A stretch of DNA of 64,000 bases, taken from positions 5,471,501 through 5,535,500 of the forward strand of contig NC_066316.1 of the NCBI RefSeq assembly GCF_022539315.1. The letters run 5' to 3'. The stretch comes from Serinus canaria. Lineage: Eukaryota; Chordata; Aves; Passeriformes; Fringillidae. Positions 1 to 11,234 of this stretch are shown piece by piece; position 1 is the first letter of the stretch; every line of letters starts with the position of its first letter. A model generated the notes under the pieces. That model was given only the letters and a program-made list of their open reading frames with translations, was not told where the DNA came from and did no database searches. Both the position numbers and the translations under genes were made by a program.

Positions 1-3000
1 TAACCACACCCTGGAAAACAAGGGCTTTAATTGTTAGAGCTTTTAGTGCCAAAATCAAATTGTTCTGCTGCCTAAAGCTGGGCAGCCTGTGGGTTGCTGC
101 TGGGCTGCACAGCTCCTGGAAGTGCAGCTCCCAGTCCATGGTGCTGGGAGATGGATGCACATGGGTGCTGCCAGCACACTGAGCTGGCTGGAAAGCTGAA
201 GCAGAGGCAATGTGTGGCCATGCCTTGGGGGGAGCAGTGTGGAGATGTGGGACTTGGGGTGAGCTGCAAGTATGTTGGTATTGCGTGGTTTTCCTCCCTG
301 CTGCAGCAGTGATCAGCCCTCTGGGCACAGCTGAGCTCCTGGCCACTTCCCATCCAGCTGCCTTGAGCAGGCTGCAGCATTCAGAGAGGAGGAGGAGGCT
401 GATCTTCAGCCTCTGACTGCGGGGAACAAACAGCACTCTCTTTACAGTGCCAAGCAAATCGCTAGAGAAGAGTAGCACAGAATAAACAAAAACAATTCAG
501 TGCCACAGCCTGGAGAGAGCAGGTGCAGTGAAACTACTTCAAACTGTGCACACAAGAAGATTCTACAAGTGAGCATTTTAAAAATAATGGGGAAAAGAAA
601 AAGTAGCATAATTAATATATCAGCTGCAGTGCAAATGTCTCAAACAAGTAATGTTTTAAAACTCTGCTTTGTGGGTGAACTTAAATCAACACTTGTCCTG
701 CCTGAAATCCTTTTGTGCTGACTGCAGGGAGAGTTGGATTTTAGAAGTGTATTTTCTAATGTTGCAGAGCAATGCCATCTAGGGCATAGAGCCTTACAGT
801 TACCAACAGGAATGTTATCCATCCTTAGTGACAGAGCTTCCTGGATTGAATATTTATAACTGGTTCATCACATCTGCATTAGGCCTGTTGAAATTTGCTC
901 ATTTTCAATATCTGTTTCCAGTTTTCTGGACCGTGCTCAGTTGTCAGATATTAGTGGATGGTTTTGTCTGAACTGGAACATAATGAATTTCTGGTTATAC
1001 CTTATTTCCTCCTCAAATCCTCTTGTTAGCTTTCATCTGTGCAGCTCAGCAGGGATTATTGATGGTCTCTCTAATCTTCAGCTACTCGAGGAATCTGCCA
1101 TGGCTGTGATTAGAGCCACAGTACACTTGGGCAGTTGATTAAAATATTAAACCTAACAGGCCAGATCTTGTCATCCTTACTCAAAGCTATTTACTGTGTT
1201 GCTGATGCTCTCCTGTTCAAACCAAGCTACCTCTAGAGTGCTGGGCTGTGCTAGCTGAGCCCACCCCAAGAACCTGGCCTGGTCACAGCCTGTCTTCACT
1301 CCTGGCTGATGCAGCTCTCTCCAGGCTGAAGATGAAGTGCCAAATACAAGGTAACAATCTGCTGGGTTTTGTCAAGTAACGATTAATGAACTTGGACTCA
1401 CGGGTAGTACATTTTAGGTACCATCTCTTCTTCTTGCTTCCTGCCATTTGAATTCATAATGCTTGGCCTTTCTAGGGAATGGCAGCAATATTTAGTGGCA
1501 CTTTAGACTAATACTGTTTGTCTCTGCAATGAGTTTTGTTCTATATACACAAATTTGCTCCCCATTAGAGAAGAGCAAGTGCTTTAGCTCGCAAACCAGT
1601 CTCAGGACATTCTTCAAGCTCCCAAGGCTGCATACCAGGTTCTAGACCAGCCAGCTTCTGCCTGTCTCTGTGAGAGTTACATTTGCAGCTGATGATCTTC
1701 AAGTTACTGGTTGGGTAAGACGTTGTTATTTTTACAAGCAACTCCAAACCGAAGGCAAAATACTTGACTCCAATTTGAAAGCATACTGGGAAATGTTAGT
1801 ACCTTCACTAATAAACACAAAAGCTTTTACTATGTAGCTGCAGGAATTCTTTCCCCTCCCTTGGAATTATGGCATTGTTGCTATCTGAGCATAGAGGAGG
1901 CCTGATTCTCCTCCAGGTTTGTCGTGGTCTGGTTTGGCTGCCAAGAGGTAATAAAGCAAATGCCTGCTGCCACCTTAGAACAGCATTGTCTGTGGGCACT
2001 CCAAGTCTGGGGAAGGATTAGATTTTAACAGTATTAATTAAGAAACATAAAGTACATCAGTAATTAAATTTTTGTAGGGTCTAGTTAAACAGTGCACTGT
2101 CAAAACATGATGCTGAAGTGACAAATAATTGGTTCATCACAGTTCTCCCTAATGATCTGTTGTCCCATAAATTGGTATGATGTATGTCACTCCTCACTAT
2201 AACTGGAGATCTAGAGCTCAGATGACTTTATTTCCAAAACAGTTTTAAAGCCAGGCTAAAAACACTGTCTTTTTCCCTCTTCAGTGTAAAGATAAAAGGA
2301 TGAATTGCAATCATTACTTTCCTGCAAGTTAAGACAGCTGTGAGAGAAACAGTGGAAATATCAGCCTGGTTTTTTTGAAAGTGATGAGAGCATGCTGGTT
2401 TTTGCCAGGACTCCATCCACCACAGTGGAGGCAGAGGCTGGTTTACTCAGTAGCTGGTACTTGCAAGTCCAAACTTGGATCAGCTCAAGTTGCTGTGCTT
2501 CAGTGGTGGGTCAGAGGCAGAATCAGGGATGCTGAACTAGGGTGCACTGAGGAAGTCCTTACCCAAACACAGGTCCTACCACTGCTTCTCTCCTCCCTAC
2601 ACTGTACCACCCAAAAAAAGATACACATTCAGCAGTGGGATCAGAATATGGCTCAGATCATTCCCAAGTTCCTGAGGATTATTCACTGCTAGTGTCTGGC
2701 AGTCATCATCTCCCTTGACAGAGGGCTCATCACTGCTGCCATGTTACTTTGCCTCGGACTATAGAGAAGGGAATAGCTTTTGGCAGATACACAGCTGGAA
2801 TGAGCTTTCATTGGCAGCTGGAGGCTCGTTATTGCACCTCCCTTCTTGCTCCCTGAGCTAGTGAGGTTGCTGGCGAAGAGATGGATCAGATGCCATGGCC
2901 CTCACATCTTCCATTCACAGTGCTCAGAGACGTGCGTGGTGTTTCTGTGTTGCTCTGACTCTGCAGGGGCTTTCTGAGAAACTTGGGCTTCTGCTGCTCA

Positions 3001-5559
3001 CCTTCTTTGGGAACTGAGATGTCCAAGTGTTTGCACATCCTTATATAAGTATACATTTTGTTTGAATACTGTTGTCAAAAAAAATCTTGAAATTAAAAGA
3101 GGGAAAGTAAAAAGTAAGTGCTTCTGAGCTGGAAATACAGTTATGCAGCTTTTCCACTTTTTCATTTCCTGGCTGGTCAGGAAGTTTAGCTGTTGTCAGC
3201 TCTCTCATCAGAGCCCCACCATGGAGATCTGTATTGATGTGAGGGAGTGTTGGAAAGCTGTTGGCCAGATCTACCTTCATGGGACAAGGCTGAAAGGGAA
3301 GAGGTGGAACAAGGAGAGATTCTGCCTCACTGTACATTGTGGGGCAACAGAACAGAGCACAGTACAACCCAGGATCCCAATACTAGCCTAGGTACAGAAA
3401 ACTAGGCTTGCAGAAAAACTAGTTGGCTCACTTCTGTGGGGTTTTGTTCACTTGTTGGTTAGTGGGGCTTTTTGGTGGCTTATTTTCTTTGTATGTGTAT
3501 AATTATGTTCCCTTTAATATGTTCACAGTGTATGAAAAAGTAATCAGGAAAACTAAACAAAACATCGTGGTCTGTTTTTGCTCTTAAGCAGTTTTTGCTG
3601 TGCCTCCTTCATGCAGTTTGATTCCCAGCTCCCTCCTCCCTTGCTATAAGGAACAGCTGAGTGCAAATCAGAACAAGAAATCCAGCTTGAAGCCGAAAGT
3701 ATAATACACACAATGCTGCCAAGGGCCAGATTTGGAATGCACTGAAGTAATAGCTATCAGATGCTATAAAATGAGACACACAGCATGTTTTCAGGTGAGA
3801 AAAGGTCACTCTGAAGTCATTGGTGGACATGACCTGGTTGTGGAGGCTGGGGTGGATGCATCTCCATGGCTGGGTGATGGCACAGTTGTTCCGTGGTGCA
3901 GCAGCAATGTGTTCAGCTCACAGGAGAGAGATCCCAGCGACCGCTCTGTCTTTTCCTGGGCTGTGGTTTCTCTTCTCACTCCTGCAGAGCTCACAGCAGT
4001 GTGACAGGCATCTAGGGCAGGAGCCAGAGCAAGAGGAAAGTGTCTGATGCAGGAATCTTGGCTGCCATGAGAGAAGCTAGCCAAAGGAATTAACAGGTTC
4101 TGCTCCTTGTTGCAGCTGCCTCCGTGTGATAGATAAGCAAGTCTGTGTTCTTTCCCTGTGGCATCTTCTCAGGACAGTGGAGAATCCATCCTGGTAACAC
4201 TTTTCCTTTGAATTTGGGACATGATTTTTATAGCTGTACTAAATGCTACCCTGGCCCAGTCAACACCAGATTCCATGGGAAAGCTTCCCTCACCCCTCCA
4301 TGGTTTATAACACAGCAGAGCAGCAGCTCGGGGAAGGCTGTATGCCAGTCTTGTCCAGACTAGTCAGGTGTTTAGGGTGATCCCCCCTTAAATCCTTCTG
4401 CCTACAAATTGGTCTCTGACCCACACCCGTGTGATGGGAAATACAGCCCAGCTGCTCAAGGCTTGGAAAAAAACAAACCCTGCTGTTCTGCAGGCTTTCT
4501 GTATGCACAGGAAACCATGCCAAGCTCATCTCACAGCTGGATTGAAGGGAGGGGTCTCAGGGATACATAAGAAACACAAGCCATGAAACTTCACACTGTA
4601 TCTCAGATTCTTCAAAGGCAGAGGCTTTTCCAGTGTATTTTTCCAGGCCTTAGAGCTCACTTCTGCTCCAATTTGGTGGGGCTGGCTATGCCCTAACCTG
4701 CCTCTTGTTTACTGCCTTTTCTGCTCTCGTTTCCCTCTGTGGCTGGCAGTTCACCTCAAATGTTTGGTGGGGAGAGGGGAGCAGCAGTGTCTCCCTTCTC
4801 TCTGTAAAAGGGTAGCCAAAGGCTCTGATGGCTCTAGCAAACCAGGCACTGCAAAGCTGGACTTTGTTTCAGTGTTCTATGCTCCTGAATAAACACCAGC
4901 AGCTCCCATTGGACTGAGAAGTCAGTCACAATATGGTTCGTAATAAGTGCATTTTAATGTCATAGTTCTGTGTGGGATTCATGCAGGTGGAGCCATTGCC
5001 TTGTCGAAGTCACCACCGCTGCCACAGCTGTCAAGCAGGACTGCTCCAGCTCATGCCAGAGTTCTCGCCTCTCTCAAAAAGGCAGCTGTAAATTGCATGG
5101 AAGCTGCAGCAACAGGAGCTGCTCAGCGGGGCCAACCAGGGCTCTTGGGCCTGAAGATAAATGGGAGCTTTCACAGAAGCCATGGATTAATATAAAAATC
5201 ATCTTGGACATGAGACAGCATTCCTTTGTCCTGCTTCCTAAAAGCTAGGTAAGCATCTACCTTTCAGTTTAATGGTCTCGATGTTGGAAGTGTTTATACC
5301 CCCTTTAAGCAGATTTTGCCACTGTGGTGTGTCTATGATTGTGTATGAACGTGTTTGTAACCAGGCTTGATGCAGCAGCTGCTCCTCACTGTGGTCACTG
5401 GCATTCTTAATGGGCACTGCTGGCAGCTGCCAGAATTGAAGGGAAATGTTGCTCTCATTGTTTTGTTATTGAGATAACTTGCACTGAAATGCAGCCTGGA
5501 ACGAGCTCTGGAAAATACACAGCCTAAGAGCATCGAGGCTGCGAATGATCTTAACCAGT
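1..5559. other. Upstream non-genic sequence
   Basis: No exon could be supported here on either strand. The open frames are short (110 codons or fewer), lack recognisable domains and have no convincing splice borders. In human the gene upstream of RIN2 is SLC24A3, but none of its conserved transmembrane sequence was seen. The stretch is ordinary mixed-composition DNA and becomes GC-rich only after about 5560. Distal regulatory elements could be present but cannot be recognised by eye. Confidence 0.6.
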
Positions 5560-5673
5560 TTCTTTGGCCTAAGTCGGAGAACTGCGCCCATCGCCCAGGT
5601 CCTGCTGACTTGGAGACGTCTGTGAGGCCGCTCTGCCCCACGAGCAGGTGCGCTAAGGCGCAGAGCCCGCCCG

Positions 5674-6038
5674 GCTCTGCCGTGCCCGGGCTGTCCCCGG
5701 TGCCCCGAGGGGCTCTGCCCGCCCGGCTCCGTGCCCGGGCTGTCCCCGGTGCCCCGAGGGGCTCTGCCGTACCCGGGCTGTCCCCGGTGCCCCGAGGGGC
5801 TCTGCAGTACCCGGGCTGTCCCCGGTGCCCTGAGGGGCTCTGCCGTACCCGGGCTGTCCCCGGTGCCTCGAGGGGCTCTGCCCGCCCGGCTCCGTGCCCG
5901 GGCTGTCCCCGGCGCCCCGAGAGGCTCTGCCCGCCCGGCTCCGTGCCCGGGCTGTCCCCGGCGCCCCGAGGGGCTCTGCCCGGCCCGGCTCCGTGCCCGG
6001 GCTGTTCCCGGTGCCCTGAGGGACTCTGCCCGGCGCGG
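5674..6038. repeat. GC-rich minisatellite, 38/49-bp units
   Basis: There are eight head-to-tail copies plus a partial ninth. Each unit starts with GCTCTGC and ends in CCCGAGGG or a close variant. Copies start at 5674, 5712, 5761, 5799, 5837, 5875, 5924 and 5973, and the partial copy starts at 6023. Units are 38 bp (copies 1, 3, 4, 5), 49 bp (2, 6, 7) or 50 bp (8). The long form differs by an 11-bp insert, CGCCCGGCTCC. Copies differ from each other by only a few substitutions. The array ends just before the GC box and NRF1 site. Long open frames run through it on both strands because the unit lacks stop codons; these are not genes. Confidence 0.95.
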
Positions 6039-6040
6039 TG

Positions 6041-6050
6041 GGGGCGGAGC
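6041..6050 (+). promoter_or_regulatory. GC box (Sp/KLF-type site)
   Basis: GGGGCGGAGC matches the GC-box consensus. It sits between the minisatellite and the NRF1-type palindrome, where a core promoter would be expected. A further GGGGCGG lies near 6151. Confidence 0.55.
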
Positions 6051-6064
6051 GCGTTGCGGGAGCG

Positions 6065-6075
6065 GCGCATGCGCA
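6065..6075. promoter_or_regulatory. NRF1-type binding site
   Basis: GCGCATGCGCA is an essentially perfect NRF1 palindrome (consensus YGCGCAYGCGCR). Such sites are strongly enriched close to transcription start sites in TATA-less CpG-island promoters. It lies about 150 bp before the donor at 6218/6219, which fits a start site between them. Confidence 0.65.
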
Positions 6076-6218
6076 GGGGCCGGGCCCGGGGCAGCGGAGC
6101 GGCGGCGCAGAGCCGGCCCATCCCCGCGCCTCCGCCCGGCCCGGCCGGCCGGGGCGGCTCCGACTCCGCTGCCCGGCGCTGCCGCCGACGCGCGGGAGGC
6201 GACGTGAAGCGAAGCAAG
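6076..6218 (+). other. RIN2: Candidate non-coding first exon of RIN2
   Basis: The 3' border is supported by a strong donor, AAG|GTGAGG, at 6218/6219. The 5' border is arbitrary, placed just after the NRF1-type site, because a transcription start cannot be read from sequence. No start codon here joins sensibly to the downstream coding exon, so this would be 5' UTR. Vertebrate RIN2 has 5' untranslated exons upstream of the coding start. Additional or alternative first exons inside the following 22 kb cannot be excluded. Confidence 0.5.
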
Positions 6219-9200
6219 GTGAGGGAAGGGCGCCCGGCCCGTGCGGCGGTCGCGGCCGTCCGTGCTGTTTGCGGGGCTCTATCGAAACCGCCCCCGCGAA
6301 AGCGCCGCGGGAGCGGGAGGGCCGGGCCGGCAGCTGCTGGTGCCGCGGGGCAGCGTTGTCCTCGCCTTGCTCTCACCAGAGTCTGCCCCTTTCCCAGCCA
6401 AGGGCGGCCGGGTCGGGCCGGTCCACGCGGGCCCTGGGGCTGGGCACTTTGCTGGTGTCCCTCCCGCCGCCTCCCCGTCCCCTCGGGTGTCCCGGGCTCG
6501 CTTGAGGGCAGCGCGGTGCGGTGCGATCCCGCGGTGCGGCCCCGGCCCTGGCGCTGCCGCGGCAGCGCCCGCCGTGGGCAGGAGTCCAGCCCCTGCTCCG
6601 CGAGGAGTCCTCAGTGCGGGCATCTGCTCCCTTTGCTGGCTGAAACGTGGGCTCCTGGGGCGAAAACGCGGGGATGCGGTGTATGTCTGGCTGCGTCCTC
6701 TTCTGAAGTGTTTCCTTGTAAATATTGCATCAAAAGTTTGTTTTAGATCGCGCGGGTGTGATTTGGTAGATGCAGAAAAGCAGACAGTGTGTTATCCTCT
6801 GTCAGCTCGTCTTCCCATCTTTTCAGGTTACTCTCCTCTCATTTGTTTTATTTGCTGATTTCCCAAAGTAACTCTTCAGCCTTGTTAAATAAGGAACGTC
6901 TTTACGTGCCTTTGGCAGCCCAGCTCAGCTGATGAGGAGTGAGCAGAGCAGAATTTCCACCAGGTATTTGCGTGACAGCAGAAGCCCTGGGGGGTGAGGA
7001 GGACAGTGCTGGCCGGAGCCCTTTCTCAGAGGATAGCTTGGGGTAACAGATGAGGAACTGGTTGGGTGAGTGGAGTTACGGTACCTGAAGAGGTTTGTGT
7101 TTGCTATGCCGGGGCTGGAAGGCTCATGGGGCAGTGTTTGGAAAGGCAAGGGCTCAACAGTTGTGACTCTGCTGCTCCACATCAGCTCTGTGTTCAATTC
7201 AGCTGTGTCTGCACTGGTTCCATGAGTAATGCTGTGTTTTGTTGTGGTAAAAGTATGCCAGTATAGCCGTGCAACCAAGCCCTTGACTTTCCTCAGGCCA
7301 GATCTATATTAAGGTTCATTAGCTTCAGATCTGTTTAGCTCCAAAAATACCAGTTTATTCCTTGGGGCCCGACTATTTAATTAGATCAGCAAGAGGAAGT
7401 GTAATGAGGCTATGCTGGCCAGGGATCTGTTGGCAGCCCTTGCTGCTGGCACAGCTGGATACAGTGTCTTGGGGGGCTCTTGTGAGTGAACTGTGGTGGA
7501 TCACTCTGTCACTGCACCTCTAGGAAAGTAGTTCTGGTGTCTGTGTGAAGCTCTGCTCCAGTGTCCCCTCCTCCCACCCTTGTTGAGGCATTTGGTGAGT
7601 GGGCAGCTGGACAGGTGTTCTGGTGTGTGGCTGACAGGACCAGGAGGGGTGGCTCCTGTTGCTCTTGGTGTAGAAGAAGGCTAGCTCTTCTACTTAACTA
7701 TTGGGGCATTTTTGAGTTGTTTTTAAAGCTAGTTCAAGCAGTGGCTACTGAGAGACTGAATGGTCAGTAGGGTGACTGAATTTTTTCAGAAGGGACCTAC
7801 TGCCTTGAAAAGAAAAGAACAGTGCTTTTACTATAGCAGTTTAAGAGCTGCTGTTATATAGAAGAATAATTTGAGGTATTACATCTCCCATCAGCAGCCG
7901 GGGATTGATGGAGTACTGTATCAAGTAGATATGGACTCTGGTCTTTTCTTAACATCTCACTAAACCACAGCCACAGTTTGTTGTTTCTGTAGGATCACTA
8001 AGAGACTTTGTATCAGGAGGAGAAAGTAGATAGACAGCAAAATCATGCTCTTACCTTGCAGACACAGGGACTTCAAACATTGGTGGAGGAGCACACAGAA
8101 AACTGGTTCTTGGTCAAACGTATTGCAGGCTCTGTGGCTGTGTAGCTCTTGCCTGTGGCTGTAATAAATATTTGGCATACCATACAGATCTCAAGAGTAA
8201 GAGGTTTAAGAGTAAGGGAGTAAGAGGCTTTACCTACCTCTAATGTGCAACTGGAGATTTCTCAAGATGTGTCTCAAAAAAACCCTCTAAAATTCCTCAG
8301 TGAGGAGTTGCTGTGGAGACAATGCTAGGCAGAGTCAAGCATGCCAGTTACCTTTTTTTTGTTTGAGTCACCACTCAGACAGTAATGCCTCTCAGGAGAG
8401 GGGTTGGAAGTGTAGCTGAATATTCAGTACCCTGTGTTACATTGAAGCACAACACAGATGGTTTAGTATAAATTGGATGGATATGAGGCTCTAGTTTTTT
8501 AATACTTGCTTTACTTCAGAACATTGAAACTAAATTTCTCCTGACACAGTAAATGCTACATCAGTGCTCTTAATGCAATGCAGTTTCCCCGTGTCTTCTC
8601 ATGGAGCACGTTACTGGCAGCTGCAAAGGAGGTCATGGATGCTTCTTAGCATTTATGGTGCCTGTGATCCAGAGTAGGACTACTGTGGACATTACTGCTA
8701 CTGATACTCCACCACCTGCAGTTAGCCTGTGCTGAGGTGCTCTGGTTCACCTCACCATATGCATTCAGGAGTCCTGAGCATTTGCAGCTGGAGCAGGACA
8801 AGGAGGAAGAGCTGTCAGGGACATGGAATTTTCTTTGTCTCAGCTGCTGTGAGCCATGACATGGTTTGTTTGTGGAAGAGCAGCAGCTGCTGCTGCTGCT
8901 TTGCATTCTTGGCTGTAGAGTCTGAAGTGTGTACATGGTCTGATCCTGTTTTTGGTCTGGGCCCTGTGTGATCCTTACCTGGTAGGGAGACATGCTGTGC
9001 CATAACCCAGCCTGTGTTAATTTGGCTTCAAGGACCTTTTTGTAGGTATACCGAGGCAAACACAGTTGTTTCTCTGCCTCCTTGCTCTAGAAGGCTGCTG
9101 CAGAAATGGAAGGTGGTGAAGGACCTGTGGCACACCACAGCTGTCCATGGCTGCCTCCATGCTGGGCATTCTGCTGCAAAAAGCATCCCCTGTCTCAGCT

Positions 9201-11221
9201 GGTGATGTGACTGGTGAGACAGAGGTGGAGGTTTGTGCAGTGCAGAAGCACAGGTCCTTTTGTCATTTGGGTGTTGTGCTGCTGGGAAAAGTGTGTGTAA
9301 AGTGCACTCTGCTGCTCTGTGCCCAAGCAGGCAGGGCAAGAGTCTCTGCATGGAAATGTTTGTAGCTGCCAGTTTCAGCTGCCTGAAGTTTTCAGGCAAA
9401 ACGAAAAGCATAATAGTGTAGCATAGCATTCCCAGGTTGTCTCATGCTTGTGAAGTGCATTCCTTATGAGGAGCATTCTTTAGTCAAAGGAGGGTGGGCC
9501 TAGTTATCCTCTGCTGACAGTATGTTTTATCCTTTATTGACTTCAGGGGAGTTGCTTCTGGATTTTTGCTGTTGTGAATGCTGAATCAGGCCCAAGAGCT
9601 TGGCTTTATCCATGTAACTTTTAGTTGCCTTATGTAGATTTTATGAGCCTGCATACATAGAACCCATTGTTTACTTTTTAAAGTAAAATTGAAAATTTTG
9701 CTGGATGGCTAAAACCATGTTTCTACCTTGCAGTGAGCAGAGCGAAAGTACGCATAACAGAAAAGAAATTGTGGAGCTACAGTCATGTTCTGTCATCAGG
9801 TTCATTCTAGTTGTTTGGGAAATTTTGATCTAAACAATGAGCTCAGTTGAAAATTGTTGTGCATTAATGCTGTACTGTTTCCTTTGGAGCTGGTAAGGAT
9901 TCTGCCATCAGCGTAAATATGGAGGAGTATGAAGATCTCACCGTGATAGAGTGAAAATAGCAAAAGGAAGTTCCTGGAGTCCTACCAGTCCTCTGTCAGG
10001 AATAACAGCATTTTGTAGCATGTAATTGTCATTATACTGTTTGGAATTAGTGCACCTGTTTGTGTTGGGTGTTGTGTGAGAAAACAGGTCGTGATGATTC
10101 TGGGGAGGATTCTGGTCTGTGAACACTGTGTATAATGTGAGGTAGGGTGAGAAAATGACATTTTTCCTCCTGATCTTGGAAGGGGGTTTTCGAGACAGTC
10201 TTGTAAATGACTGTTCTTGGAAGATGTCTTATCTGTAACTTGTTTTTGAAGAGTAAAAGCCCTGCTTTGCACATAAGCAGGTGTTGCCTTTCTGAGTCGT
10301 GAAAAGTCTGAAAGCACTGGATTGTTTTGTATGGTATTCAGAAACAAAAGGACAAATCTTTTGCTGCAAATTGCTCTTGCTCCTTTACAACTGGCAGAAC
10401 ACTGTAGATTGACTCTGGTGAGAGATGTAAAGTCACCTCCCCAATCTCATGCATACATGCTTGGATGGAGACACAACTCTTTTCTGAAGGACTTTTCTCA
10501 AAAAAACCCCAAAACTGTTCTTTTTCCTCACTCCACCAGCTCCAGAATGTGAATGTCATCTGGCCAGATGCCCAGAACTAAATACAGTGCTCTAAACAAG
10601 GTCTCACAAGTGACTTGTACAGGAAAAGAAAAAGACCACAATAGCCAGATACTTTTTTGACTTTTAAATGGTTCTTTTGCACTTTTTTTTGTATCAAAAA
10701 TGATGTTTTTGTCTTCTACTTTGTATTTGCTAAATAGAAATCTGTGCTTTCCAGGAATTAACTCCAGGGCTCCTCAGTGCTGACTTTGTTGAAACATACA
10801 TGCTTGTAACTGAAAATAACCCAGAACCTTACTGGTTTTGCTTTCACGTTTGATGTGTGTTGCATATGCTGACATTCCCTTCTTAACTTGACTGTGGATC
10901 TGTAGCCTTGTCTTCCTCTAAATCCTTTGTTTAGTATTTTCTGCTGATGGATGATGATTTTTGAGCATGTGCCAAGACGTGTCTTTAAATGTGTTAGAGA
11001 GGGAATGTGTGGAAAGCGAGGGCAGCATTGACTTGGCTCCCTGGTTCAGGTGAGGTCTTGGGACTGTGGTGGAGCACAGGGGCATGGAAGAAGGAAGATC
11101 TGAGTGAGTGGTCAGAGCAGCAAAGGGAGCCAGTGCCTGGAGAAATGCTGTTTACAAGTACTCTTTTTTATCTTGCTGCCCTGCAGGTACTCAGTGCAAG
11201 GCCAGATGCTGTGGCACTGGT

Positions 11222-11234
11222 GGGGGGGGGGGGG
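11222..11234 (+). repeat. G13 homopolymer
   Basis: Thirteen consecutive G residues lie in the first intron. The run is prone to length change and to sequencing error. Confidence 0.95.

Larger units (their letters stand above)
5560..6690 (+). promoter_or_regulatory. RIN2: CpG island, probable RIN2 promoter
   Basis: Composition switches abruptly from about 40-50% GC to very GC-rich and CpG-dense sequence, and back again after about 6690. It is the only such island in the window. It contains a GC box (6041-6050), an NRF1-type palindrome (6065-6075), no obvious TATA box, and a consensus splice donor at 6218/6219. This combination is typical of a TATA-less vertebrate promoter with dispersed start sites. 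The first RIN2 coding exon lies 22 kb downstream on the + strand with nothing recognisable between them, so assigning the island to RIN2 is an inference. A divergent transcript on the - strand is also possible. Confidence 0.75.

Noticed and set aside
5333..6746. Long open frames (up to 378 codons on + and 347 on -) across the CpG island
   Set aside because: They run through a stop-free GC-rich minisatellite and promoter in several frames on both strands at once, giving Pro/Gly/Arg/Ala-rich repetitive products without domains.
8880..8905. CAG/CTG triplet run
   Set aside because: Only a few interrupted units, in non-coding DNA; too short to treat as an expansion-prone repeat.
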